DNA of 64,000 nt. Origin: Theropithecus gelada. Lineage: Eukaryota; Chordata; Mammalia; Primates; Cercopithecidae. The stretch is taken from assembly GCF_003255815.1 (NCBI RefSeq), contig NC_037670.1, positions 58,972,724-59,036,723 of the forward strand. Reading direction: 5' to 3'. This document shows positions 11,201 through 30,813 of this stretch, piece after piece. How positions within the stretch are numbered: position 1 is the stretch's first letter; every line of letters starts with the position of its first letter. The translations under genes were made by a program, and so were the position numbers. The notes beneath the pieces were generated by a model, which was given only the letters and a program-made list of their open reading frames with translations, had not been told where the DNA came from and made no database searches.

Positions 11201-12604
11201 CCATTGTGTTCCAACTCCTATGTTGATATTGGGAAGCCCAATTTTAATATGGTTTTCTTCACTTTATTGAAAATCTATTCTTTCTTTAGGGTGACTTTAT
11301 GTTTTTCTTTTTTTGTTATTATTAAAGTTCATTACCAATTACAGAGTATATGGTATTGTTTATGTATCTATATCTATCTAGCTATCTAACTATATATATA
11401 TATATATATATAGCTCACACTTTAGCTTTTCATATAGCTTTTTAATCTGAATGGTTTCTCTTTAATGCAAGAAACTTTATCTTCATGATTTATTCAAATA
11501 TTTTAACACTCTGATTTTTTAAAAATTTATTATGGGGGCTTTATTATTTGATGTTTGGCAACTTGACTTCTGTCACTTATATTTTCTATTTATTATTTGA
11601 CGTTGTCTCTTAGAATAATTCTGCAATCTAATTCTATGACACTGATCCATTCTTTAATTGTATTCATCCTGCTGTTTATCCATTCCTTATGTTTTTTTCT
11701 CACTTAATACATTTAATTCTACCAGGGGTATATTTATGTATCTCTCACTCTCTCTCTCTTTATATATGTATATATATTTAGATAGATACATGATTCCCTC
11801 TACCTTCTTAAATATATTCAGTAGTTTTTTATACAATTCAGTGTCTCTTCCAATAATCTTATTTTAGATGTTTATGTGGTTTAGTTTGTTGTATTTCTTC
11901 TGTGGCAGCTGTATTGTTCAGATATTGAATGATTTTGGTGTGGTGCATGTTACCCTGTGGGATTGAGGAAGGGCTTTCAATTCTAAGTGAATCAGACACA
12001 GCCCCTTTCAGCATTCTGAGTATGTTTGAGAGAAGGAAGAGGATGAGTGCTAAGGAGGAGTTCCAGACAGTACAAATCACCGATGATCACTGTCAGTTGC
12101 TGCCAATCCTGCAATCATTTAATTTTCCATGAAGGAAGAAATTGGTGAGAAAGGACTCTTTAGTTTTTATTCCACCCTCTGGCGGTTTGGAAGGAGTGGA
12201 GTAGAGGCATAAACGGTGAGGGTGTCTTCTGCTCCTGGAACATTTATCCTTCCCTCTTCTTCCAGCAGGATTCTGTATCCTCCTTCCACACCAGCCCCCG
12301 AGGCAGGTGATGTCGTCCCAAGGCTCAGCAGCACAGATGCTGGTGCAGAACAGAAAAATGGCCAACCATGTTATTTATTTATTTATTTGCTTAATGGCTC
12401 CTAGAATGTTTGCCACGTGGGTAGGGGCTGTGTCTGATTTACTCAGAATTGAAACTTCAATCATGACATTAGTAGACATTAAATAATTATGTGTTTAACA
12501 AATTATAAAAAATGATGCAAATCTGGTTTCCTCTTAATGACTTTATTCAGAAGGCTTTTTCTGAAACTACCACAATCCTAGAAAATCAACCCCAATGACA
12601 TATC
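11201..12604. other. 1.4 kb mostly unassigned, with short simple repeats
   Basis: T-rich sequence to about 11870 that could be very old antisense L1 but is not callable. Simple repeats are (TA)n at 11391-11412, a CT/TA tract at 11730-11785 and (ATTT)n at 12371-12390. The stretch 11900-12420 is less AT-rich and looks single-copy. Its 67-90 codon open frames resemble no protein family I know. Confidence 0.5.
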
Positions 12605-12700
12605 ACTTATTCTCACAATGGTTTTGCAGGCCCACCTCTGAGCAAATAGAGAAACAAAGGCACAAGGTAGGTTTGGGCCAAGTCACGGCACATCCCTGAC
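12605..12700 (+). mobile_element. Possible MIR fragment
   Basis: The order 'caaatagagaaacaaaggca', then 'gtttgggccaagtcacg', resembles the MIR core ('gagaaactgaggca ... cttgcccaaggtcac'). It is short and diverged. Confidence 0.4.
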
Positions 12701-12840
12701 TGGTTTGCTCTGGTGTCACATGATGTGTGTCCTGGAGTGTGTGGAAGATAGCCTGGAGTCACTGGAGCCCTGTTCTCCGTGGGTTTGCCTGGGCATTTCT
12801 GGTTCTAATGGTGGATGCTCAATTTTAAAATGGATTTTTT

Positions 12841-13144
<304 letters not shown>

Positions 13145-13146
13145 TT

Positions 13147-13486
13147 AAATTGTTTTCCATCAAAAAACTCCGTGGAATGTCCATCATATTTGCTATCAAT
13201 TATGATCTCCCCCATCGGGTTTTCAGCATAGTGCCAGTGTGTGCCCAAGAATGTAACTTTATAACTATTTGTGGAAAGTTGAGAGAAAGGTGCCAGGTAA
13301 TGCCAGATTAACGCAGAACAAATGTTACTCTTAAGATTTCCCCTGTTTTTCTTTTTTTTAAAATGATTTTACTTTGTGCTCATGACTCAAACATTCTAGA
13401 ATATGATTTCAGAATCAAAACAAGTCCACCATACTCTGACCTGAGTCAAGTTTTAAGCACAGGCTAGTTTTTGGTAACTAACCTCT
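13147..13486. other. Unassigned spacer
   Basis: About 340 bp with no recognised gene or repeat before the TTCC microsatellite. Confidence 0.5.
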
Positions 13487-13620
13487 TTCCTTTCTTCCTT
13501 CCTTCCTTCCTTCCTTTCTTCCTTCCTTCCTTCCCTCCTTCCTTCCTTCTTTCCTTCCTTCCTTCTTTCCTTCCTTCCTTCCTTCCTTCTTTCCTTCCTT
13601 TCTTTCTTCTTCTTATTTTC
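13487..13620 (+). repeat. (TTCC)n microsatellite
   Basis: About 134 bp of near-pure TTCC/TTTC units. The purine strand is the minus strand, as for the tract at 9801. Confidence 0.97.
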
Positions 13621-14511
13621 CTTTCTTCTTAATGCAGTAATTATTTATCTTCATTTATAATTACAAAAATTATATAACCTAAAGAACAATTCTCAAAAAA
13701 CATAGAATATGCAGGAAAATTACTTATAATTTTTACAGTATATCGATATATGATGTCCTAGTCATTTTTTTTTGCACACAATGTAAGAATAAATATAATA
13801 CACTTTACTACAGTCTAGGAAGTATTAGAATAGTCCTAATATAATGGTGGCAGCCATCTATTACTAATGTGCTTAGAGTGACTTGTCAGTGAATTTCTTG
13901 GATAATCAAGGTTATGTATTAGGTCTACTCTTGTTATAGGTTAATGAACAGATTTATGTATACTTTAAAGGCTAGAGAACTTTGGAGGTTTGAACTGTCA
14001 GCCTGAGGGTCATTATGCACAGTGGAAAGGGATGGCACCATGGAATATGCAGCAAATAGGACCTTAAAAGAAGTATGGCAAATGGTGGACCTCTGTTAAC
14101 GTTACCTGCCAAGGAGATTTAGGGTGACTGATCTTCAAATAAAGAATCTTTCCTATTTTACGTTATACTGTAGTCCCTTTCTAGTAAGCCTGAATGTTTG
14201 TTCATACAACAGCTCTGTTATAAACACCTTCATCAATGAAGGGGAAAAGAATTTTTCAGCACTTGGAACCAAGAACAGCCAGAACATAAAGTGGCACTCA
14301 GAATCATGCTGAGAGACAGATGAGAGAAATAGATTGTGCAGATGGAAGCGATACCCCTTTGGAAAAGTTCTGAAATAACAATGAGGAGACTGGCTGTCTG
14401 AAGTACTTGGGTTTAAGATTGAATATTTAGTTAAGTTATTAAAAGAAAGAGTAAACATAAAGTTAAAATATTTATTACCTATGCATATTTAAGTCTATTA
14501 TATACTTAAAT
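13621..14511. other. 0.9 kb unassigned
   Basis: No recognised repeat. A 101-codon minus-strand frame (14153-14458) and a 62-codon plus-strand frame overlap here. Neither shows a known domain, a Kozak-like start or splice context that would support a gene. Confidence 0.5.
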
Positions 14512-14739
14512 AATAGACTAGCCTTGGTAGCTCATGCCTATAATCCCAGCATTTTGGGAGGATAGCTTGAACCCAGGAGTTCAAGACCAACCTAGGCAAC
14601 ATAGTGAGGCAGAGGTGGGAGGACTGCTTGTGCCTAAGAGGTGAAGGCTGCAGTGAGCCACGACTGAGTCATTAGCCACTGCACTCCAGTCTACATGATG
14701 GAATGAGACCCTGTTTCAAAAAAAAAGAAAAAATTAACA
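14512..14739 (+). mobile_element. AluJ-like element with internal deletions
   Basis: Starts near 'gactagccttggtagctcat', with 'cccaggagttcaagaccaac' in the left monomer and 'ccactgcactccagtctaca' in the right. Much of the left-right junction is missing, including the middle A-run. It ends in an A tail at 14718-14738. Divergence and diagnostic bases suit AluJ. Confidence 0.85.
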
Positions 14740-15057
14740 ATAAGCCATAAACACATATAAACACAGCATTTATACAAAGTAATATGATCTTATTTTAATG
14801 AGCCTTGAAAAATTTGCATAATCATTTAAATGTCTGTTGCTTTCACTTTACTGTTTTAAGTATTAATATTTTAATGGGTTTCTTTTTTTGATATTTGTCC
14901 CTTATTTTAAAATACATTTCTATAAGTGATATTGTAGAGTAAGTTATTTAAAAATACTTGAGGCTTTTAATGAATGTTTCCAAATTTCCTCTAGATTATG
15001 TGCATCAGTATACATCTCCCAGTATCATGTGTTACATACATCAGGCTTATCAGTAAT
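14740..15057. other. Unassigned spacer
   Basis: About 320 bp of AT-rich sequence with nothing recognised. It ends in 'cagtaat' (15051-15057), a candidate TSD of the following L1. Confidence 0.45.
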
Positions 15058-15643
15058 TGTGTTAGTGAAAGGTAGGTGCAGGGTTGGGCATATATGAGCT
15101 CAGACAAGCCTAAGAACATAATCTCTTGGGAGCTTTATGGCCCTGTTCACCACCTGAGAAACCTGAATACTTATCCAAAGACAACCCTCAAGCAAGCTTG
15201 TCTTCTCCCTATACAATCATAGCTGATGTGGTCTTGAAAGTGCAAATTCCTGGCTAGAGGCTAACCAACACAAAACCAACACACTTAACAAAAATACAAC
15301 CAAGGACCCTCACAGAATCTACTTCACTCCCTAGCTACCTCCACTAGAGTAGGTTCTGGTATCCACGGATGAGAAATCTGAAGACAGATCACATAATGGG
15401 ACTCTTTGCAGACACTCCCCACTACCATCCTGGTAGCTCTGCTGGGTGGCTGGATCCAGAAGAGCAAAAACAATCACTATAGTTTGTCTCTCGCAAGCCA
15501 CATGCCTAAGAGAAAGGGAAGAGCGCCACATCAAGGGAGCACACCATGAGAGAAAAGAATCTAATCATCAGCCCTTGAGTCCCAGTCTTCCCTCTGACAT
15601 AGTTGACCCAAATGAGAAGGAACCAGAAAACAATTTTGGTAAT

Positions 15644-16954
<1,311 letters not shown>

Positions 16955-17029
16955 GAATCTCCTTAAGGCATAAATCTCATAGGACCTATGAAACAGTAAC
17001 AATGAAAAAAAGCAAGGTATTCAAGCAAC

Positions 17030-18195
17030 AAATAGCATGGTGAATTGAATAGTACATCACATCTCAATACTAACGTTGAATGTAAATGGCCTAACTGCCC
17101 CATTTAAAAGAAAAGATATTAGATAGCAGAATGGTTAAGAACTTACCAACCAAGTACCTGCTATCTTCAAGAGACTCACCTGATATATAAGGACTCCCAT
17201 AAAATTAAGGTAAAGGGGTGGAAAATATACTCCATGCAAATGAACAACAAAAGAGGACAGGAGTAGCTATTCTTATAGCAGACAAAACAAATTTTAAAGC
17301 AATAGCAGTTAAAAAAAGACAAAGAAGGATATTATATAATGATAAAGTACTAGTCCAACAGGAAAATATCACAATCCTAAATATATATGCACCTACCACT
17401 GGAGCCCCTAGACATATAAAACAATTACTACTAGACCTAAGAAGTGAGATAGACAGCAACACAATAATAGTGGGGGGCTTCAATACTCCATTGGAAGCAC
17501 TAGACAAGTCATCAAGACAGAAAGTCAACAACAACAAAAGAATGGACTATATCCTACAACAAATGGACTTGATAGATATGTAGTACATTCTACCCAACAA
17601 CTGCAGAATATATGTAATATTCATGAGAATGGAACATTCTCCAAGATAGATCATATGATAGGCCACAAAACAAGTCTCAACAAATTTAAGAAAATCAAAA
17701 TTACATTAAGTACTCTCTCAGACCAATGTGGAATAAAATTGAAAATCAATTCCAAAAGGAACCCGCAAAACCATGCAAATACATGGTAATTAAATAACAT
17801 GCTCCTGAATGATCATTGAGTCAACAATGAAATCAGGATTGAAATTTAAAATTTCTTTAAACTGAAAAATAATAGTGAAACAACCTATCAAAATCTCTAG
17901 GATGCAGCAAAAGCAATGCTAAGAGAAAAGTTCATAGCATTAAATGCCTACATCAAAAATTCAGAAAAAGCAAAACTAGAACAATCTAAGATTACACCTC
18001 AAGGAACTAGAGAAATAAGAACAAAGCAAACCCAAACCCAGCAGAAGAAAAGAAATAATCAAGATCACAGCAGAACTAAGTGAAATTGAAATAAAGAATA
18101 ATAATAAAAAAGATAAATGAAACAAAAAGCTGGTTCTTTGAAAAGATAAATAAAATTGATTGACCATTAGTGAGATTAACGAGGAAAAGAAGATA
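17030..18195 (+). pseudogene. L1PB ORF2 remnant, endonuclease part
   Basis: The N-terminal L1 endonuclease domain (apurinic/apyrimidinic-like nuclease that nicks target DNA). A 121-codon frame at 17218-17583 reads 'NITILNIYAPTTGAPRHIK', then 'TIIVGGFNTPLEALDKSSRQ'. The family motif there is GDFN, so the catalytic aspartate is a glycine in this copy. The frame stops at 17583 and sequence continues with many stops to the L1PA insertion. The element was dead before or after that insertion; the order cannot be told here. Confidence 0.8.
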
Positions 18196-18625
18196 TATAC
18201 TGGATTACGTTTATTGATTTGCATATGTTGAACCAGCCTTGCATCCCAGGGATGAAGCCCACTTAATCATGGTGGATAAAGTTTTTGATGTGCTGCTGGA
18301 TTTGGTTTGCCAGTATTTTATTGAGGATTTTTGCATCGATGTTCATCAGGGACATTGGTCTCAAATTCTCCTTTTTTTGTTGTGTCTCTGCCAGGCTTTG
18401 GTATCAGGATGATGTTGGCCTCATAAAATGAGTTAGAAGGATTCCCTCTTTTTCTATCGATTGGAATAATTTCAGAAGGAAAGGTACCAGCTCCTCCTTG
18501 TACTTCTGTTAGAATTCGGCTGTGAATCAGTCTGGTCCTGGACTTTTTTTGGTTGGTAGGCTATTAATTATTGTCTCAATTTCAGAGCCTGTTATTGGTC
18601 TATCCAGGGATTCAACCTCTTTCTA

Positions 18626-21729
<3,104 letters not shown>

Positions 21730-21947
21730 ACAATGAGATCACTTGGACACAGGAAGGGGAACATCATACACTGTGTCCTATTGTGGGGAGGGGGAAGGGG
21801 ATAGGGATAGCATTAGGAGATATACCTAATGTAAATGATGAATTAATGGGCACAGCACACCAACATGGCACATGTATACATGTGTAACAAACCTGCATGT
21901 TGTGCACATGCACCCTAGAACTTAAAGTATAATAAAAAAGAAAAAAG

Positions 21948-24840
<2,893 letters not shown>

Positions 24841-25074
24841 GACACAGAGGCATAATAATGATACAATGAACTTTGGGGACTAAGGGGAAAGAGTGGGAGG
24901 AGGGTGAGGGATAAAAGACTACACATTGGGTACAGTGTACACTGCTCAAGTGAGGGGTGCACCAAAATCTCAGAAATCACCACTGAAGAACTTATTCAAA
25001 TAACCAAACACCACCCGTTCCCCAAAAACTTACTGAAATAAATTAAAAAAAAAATAAATATAAAAACAGTAATA

Positions 25075-26029
25075 ATCATCAGAATCACTTCCCCATTAAT
25101 TTAAAACAGATGTCAGTTCTTAGAATTTGACTTGCCCTTTTAACTTTTTATGATTTAAATTCCTAGCTATTTCAGATATTATTCACCAATCTTTAAAATA
25201 TTGACCACTGCCATAAAAAACAAAACAAGGCATGTCCATTCACTTAAGTCTTTCATAAAGGTGCATATTTCCTATTCAATGTATTACCTGGAAGTTGCTG
25301 TTTTTGTAGTCCGTATCAATCTGCCAGTTATTCCATTATCCTTATAAAGTTGTGTTTTTGTTTGTGTTTTGGTCATTAGTATCAGTACTGTCTTTAGAAA
25401 TGTGGCAAGAGGGGTCCCTGCTCTAGGCCTGGTGCTTCAGGCTATATGACTTGGCTCCAAGGACCTGACCTACCAAGCCTCCAAATTCCCTTCTAGAGAT
25501 CTTTTTGGTATGCAGGACTCACAATTCCTTACAAATTGGCCCTATCCAACTTCTTGTACCAGCATGGCCTGACCGCCTGAAAACAGATTGCAGGACTAGT
25601 GAGTGCACCTTGGGCCTGAAGGTTAGCCAAGACAAGACGAAGACAAAGGGGAGGCGGCTGGAGATCACCTGTCTGTGCATGAGGCAGCTCATGGTGTGGA
25701 AGGAACCATAGTGTGTCAAGATCGAGGGCTGAACACCTGCCTGGCATAAAGAAAAGCTGTTCATCCTGCAATTTCATTGAACTCATTTCTATAATACATA
25801 CACAGTCACCTGAAGGCCATAAAACAATCCTATTGTCACTTTTTTTCAGTATTGTATCATTTTCCTACAGCTTAAAAGGCTGCATATGCAATTTTAATAG
25901 TCTGTATCTGGAGCTGAGAATATATGTGATTATATACATATATATATATTTTTTTCTGTTCCCTATTCTTTTAAAAGTTAGGTTTAGAAACACACATACT
26001 TATGAAAAATAAATCTTTAATAAAAAATT
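25075..26029. other. 0.95 kb unassigned, with a GC-richer patch
   Basis: No recognised repeat. 25400-25740 is clearly less AT-rich than its surroundings and carries overlapping open frames (68 codons plus; 81 and 85 codons minus). I do not recognise them. It could be a decayed processed pseudogene or LTR. A (TA)n tract lies at about 25930-25952. Confidence 0.45.
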
Positions 26030-26690
26030 GAGATGGACTAAACTTCGCTGGAAAATGAAAAGGGAAATAAAGCAATATTAATATCTGATAAAGAAAAATT
26101 CAAGGCAAAAGAAAATCAAAAGGAAAAAAAGGTTATTTTATATTGATGGCATAGAGTCTACAGTGAAAATCTGATCACCTTCAAGCAGAATACTGAAGGA
26201 TATAATACAACTTCTCTTTTCATTGTATAAGAATATTGACTCGAATGTGAATAATAACATAATAACATAAGATGTTAAGATTCCTGTAAGTCACCAATGG
26301 ACCAAAAAGACTAGTTCTAGTTCTATTAATTTGTACTTATTTATTAAAAATACACACTCTAGACTGAGATATTAAATAGTATTTGAATGCTCAAAAGGGT
26401 TTCAAAACTAACCATTTCCCAAGAATAACAATAAACTTCAAAATCCCCAACACAGAAATTATGCAATTCAATGTATCTAACCACAATAAATAGAAGTTGA
26501 TGTTGCTACTATAAACATAAAACAAATTACATGAAAATTTACAAAATAATAACCATTAAAAAACACACGCTCTCTTAAATAACCCTCTGGTTAATATTGA
26601 GAGGAAGTCATTGGGGCTAATGTGAAAAATTTGCAGCAGAGGAGGGGAAGAATATCTGACTAAATAAACTGATTGTGTAAAAAATGTTTT
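26030..26690 (+). mobile_element. Old L1M ORF2 fragment (endonuclease region)
   Basis: Diverged but ordered. 'aatatctgataaagaaaaat' near 26082 is followed by 'aatgtatctaaccacaataa' near 26471. 'aaaaaacacacgctctctta' at 26559 then resembles the L1 linker phrase 'aaaaacacacttct...aaataa'. No reading frame survives. Confidence 0.55.
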
Positions 26691-26695
26691 ATTAA

Positions 26696-26990
26696 TTTTT
26701 TTTTTTTGAGACCAAGTTTTGCTCTTGTTGCCCAGGCTAGAGTGCAGTGGCGTGATCTGAGCTCACTGTAACCTCCGCCTCCTGCGTTCAAGTGATTCTC
26801 CTGACTCAGCTTCCCAAGTAGCTGGGGTTACAGGCACCTGACACCATACAGAGCTAATATTTGTATTTTTAGTAGAGAAGGAGTTTCACCATGTAGGCCA
26901 GACTGGTCTTGAACTCCTGACCTCAAGTGATCCACCTGCCTTGGCTTCCCAAAGTGTTTGGATTACAGGCTTGAGCCACCACACCTGGCC
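26696..26990 (-). mobile_element. AluS-like element
   Basis: Minus-strand Alu: the plus strand starts with a T run and 'gagaccaagttttgctctt', and ends '...agccaccacacctggcc'. Full length, moderately diverged. Confidence 0.95.
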
Positions 26991-28204
26991 TGAATTTGAT
27001 CAAGTATTTAATTCATTCAAACTTTTCTTCAAATGCATCTTTTTAGGTGGATACGTTTTCCTATGTGTGACTTATAATGTTGCACCAGGAAAGATATTAA
27101 GAGCTGCAGCACAGCCCTCCCAATTTTTTATGTTTCTCAGGCTACAACAAATGCTATTAGTGTTGCCTGTCTTTTCAAGCCATTGCTCTACAACTCTGCT
27201 GTCACATAATTAAAGTTAAGTAGAATCACTTAGTTATGCTAAAACACTGTAATGTTGATTATTTTCATATAAGAAAAAGATTTGGACTGACACACATCAG
27301 TTACAGTAAATAAGAGAGCAAAGTTATAATAGAGATGGTCATATTCCTTCACACCCATCTTCCTGTCTTCCTGCAACCCCTTCCTGCCTCTGGTTTTTTC
27401 TTTGTTCCTTCTCTCATTTCTTTGTTTCTGTCTTATAGAACCCAATGTGGTTTCCTCTAAAAACCTGAAATCTGAATTCCTTTGCATCCCTGTGTCTTAC
27501 AGAACAAACTTAAGTCTTAACAGTTCAATCAATTCCAAGTAACCTACGAAGCAACAGAGTTTTAGCTTTCAAAGCTTGAGTGTAGAGAATAAAAGTGTTA
27601 TCCAAAATAAGTTCAGCTTTGAAACTTTCCGTTCTCTAATTATTTTAAATTCTTTAACTTACTAAAACAATTCTGCTAAACAACTTTTTCTCAAAAGTAT
27701 TTATTATAGCTTTTACAAAAATGGTTTTACAAATCCTTATTGAGATTTGTTTACATATGGATAAAACACAAGCTAGATAAATGACCTCTCATCCTTTATG
27801 ATCCATGTCAGTACAGTAAACTCTAGTCTTAACATCACGGTCTCATCTTCAGAACTTTAGAACATTGCCTTTGATTCCAAATGTGCCCACTCACCTATGC
27901 ATGTAAAGACAAATCTCCTCATACCTGGACTTTTCTTATTGGATCCTATTTCTGACAACGGCTAAGGCTAAAGAAGAAAAGAGAGGAAAATGATCTATTC
28001 CTATAATCTACTATGTGTTTGTCTGAATACTAATTTTAACAAATAATAATTTGGTGATTTGGGTTCAAAGTGTGCACAAATTTTACCATCAGAAATGGTT
28101 TTAGTTACCATATGAACTCGTTTTGAAAAGAAATTGCTTGGTAGATTTCCACATTTGTATTTTAAAATGGCCCTAAGTGTACAGCAATGCATTGTCAGGA
28201 AAGA
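26991..28204. other. 1.2 kb unassigned
   Basis: AT-rich, single-copy-looking sequence with no recognised gene, repeat or regulatory motif. The open frames of 70-90 codons have no known domain. Confidence 0.5.
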
Positions 28205-28960
<756 letters not shown>

Positions 28961-28989
28961 AGAAATTTTTAAAATATAAATAAAATAAG

Positions 28990-29615
28990 GTAAGTGAAAT
29001 TCTCTTCATGAAAAATACAAATAATGTATGAACTCAACCACTCAAATTGGTATACAAATGTCTTGTCTTTTCTATGCATAAAATATGCACATAATCAAAA
29101 TATAGAGAATTTTTATTTCTCATACTGTGTAATATACAAATTATCTAATACTTATTTAATTAATTAATAACCTAATTTCTTTCCAAGGTTGATATTTATA
29201 GAACACAAGACTTGTGAGAATGAGATGTTTCCTTTTTCTTATTTATTTATTTTTTGAATTTTAAGTCCTTAAGATGAGACCATGAAGTTATGGAGTTTAC
29301 TACACTGTCCTGGATCATAAAGGATAATAGGTCATTTATTTAGCTTGTATTTTGTGCTCATGTAAGAGAATCTTAAGAAAGCTTTGTGTGGTTTTAAGTA
29401 TTCCTGTCTATTCCACTCTTCATAACACAATTCTGTAAGAAAAGATTATCTGAAATTAAAAACAACACAAACACTGCACAAAAATGTGTCTCAAAACTTT
29501 ATTACAATTGCCAAAAATAAGAAAGAAAATTTAAATCTCCTTATAGTTTTTCTCTCCACCAGTGATTTTTCCCAAGTCTAATCTGTTCAACATATTTCTG
29601 TAGGAGTAATTTTTT
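28990..29615. other. 0.6 kb unassigned
   Basis: AT-rich sequence with nothing recognised. Confidence 0.5.
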
Positions 29616-29619
29616 TAAA

Positions 29620-29998
29620 AAAACTTCAGTTTGGCTATGTAACTTTCCTTCAGAGCTTGAGGTGCTCCTACATTACACACAGAATACAGTCCCAACTCAG
29701 ATACAATGCCTAAGTCCTCAGAATTTGATCTCCATCTTTGCTTCCCTTGGAAAGCAAAGTGGAATAGACTAATCTGCCCTTTCTCCCTCCTACACCAGTC
29801 TGAGCACCAGACTACTTGAGGGCCCCGAATCCTTGCTAAAGTCTTTCTACTCTCTCTGGCATCACCCCGTTGTCCTTGTTGCTGGTTTTTCCACTCTGAT
29901 CTGCTCATTTTCTGCTCAGCAAATGTCTACTCACACCTCAAGGCTTAGCAAGAGCTACATCTTTTACAAGTCTTCTCTGATCCATCCTGACTGAAAAG
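29620..29998 (+). mobile_element. L2 LINE fragment
   Basis: Phrases in L2 order: 'caaatgtctactcacacctc' near 29920, 'aagtcttctctgatccatcc' at 29967-29986, and upstream 'aattttacattacacac'-like and 'cagactacttgagggcc' text. L2 is an ancient mammalian LINE. The copy is heavily diverged. Confidence 0.6.
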
Positions 29999-30004
29999 AC
30001 TCTC

Positions 30005-30180
30005 CACAAGAAACAAATGATGGAGTGCTGCATGCCGGCTGTGTGCCAGGGCTGCTGTGGGCTTTCACATGCTGTGGCTTAATCCTCAAAGCTAGACGGT
30101 GCAGTCAAGTTAATCCTAATCACCAAGAAGAAGAGTGGGTTCGGAAGTGTTGAGCTGACTCAACATGTCATTCAGCTGAT
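30005..30180 (+). mobile_element. MIR element
   Basis: Shows 'tgtgccagggctgctgtggg' at 30042-30061, 'tggcttaatcctcaaagcta' and the 'ctgactcaacatgtcattca' end. These correspond to MIR left, core and right parts in order. Confidence 0.6.
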
Positions 30181-30419
30181 TGCATGAGACCTCACACTAT
30201 TTTCAGAACTTTTCTATTAAGCCTATTGATGTGTGTTTTATTGGCTCTTCTTCTTCTCTGAAATCCTTGAAGCCTTGGTCTGGAGAGACTTTAATTTATC
30301 ATGCACATCAGGTCAATTCTCATAGTGAAAGGAGAAGTGTCCTTGTAATAATTAAATCAGTTTAATATTCACAGAATTCAGAACTTTCTTAGGTAAACAG
30401 GAATGTATGATTAACCTTA
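30181..30419. other. Short unassigned spacer
   Basis: About 240 bp of nothing recognised. 'cctta' at its right end may be half of the TSD of the next LTR. Confidence 0.4.
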
Positions 30420-30813
30420 TGTTATGAACTGAGCGTTTGTCTACCTCCGAAATGTGTATGTTGAGGCCTTATCCCTCAATGTGATAGTTGGGGCCTTTAC
30501 AGAAGTAATTAAAGTCAAAGGAAGTGATAGTGGTGGAACCCTGATCTGATAGGACTGGTGTCCTTATAAGGAGGCACACAGTAGTTCTATTCTCTCTCTC
30601 TCTCTCTGTCTCTCTGTCTCTTGGAAAGGCCATGTGAGGACTCAGCGAGAAGGCAGCCATCTGCAAGTCAGGAAGAGAGCCCTCACCAGGATCCAAATTG
30701 TCCAGCCTTTTGATCTTGGATTTCTAGCCCCACAACTGTGAAAAATGAATTTCTGTTGTGTAACCTACACAGTCTGTGGTATTTTGTTATGGTAGCCTTA
30801 GCAGACTAAGACA
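30420..30813 (+). mobile_element. MLT1A-type MaLR solo LTR, complete
   Basis: A complete LTR from 'tgttatgaactgagcgtttg' to 'agcagactaagaca'. Intermediate landmarks are 'ggactggtgtccttataagg' at 30553-30572, 'ccatgtgaggactcagcgag' and 'caactgtgaaaaatgaattt'. The order is that of MLT1A. A (CT)n expansion lies at 30591-30622 inside it. The flanks 'cctta' and 'ccttc' fit a short TSD. No internal region is present. Confidence 0.88.
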
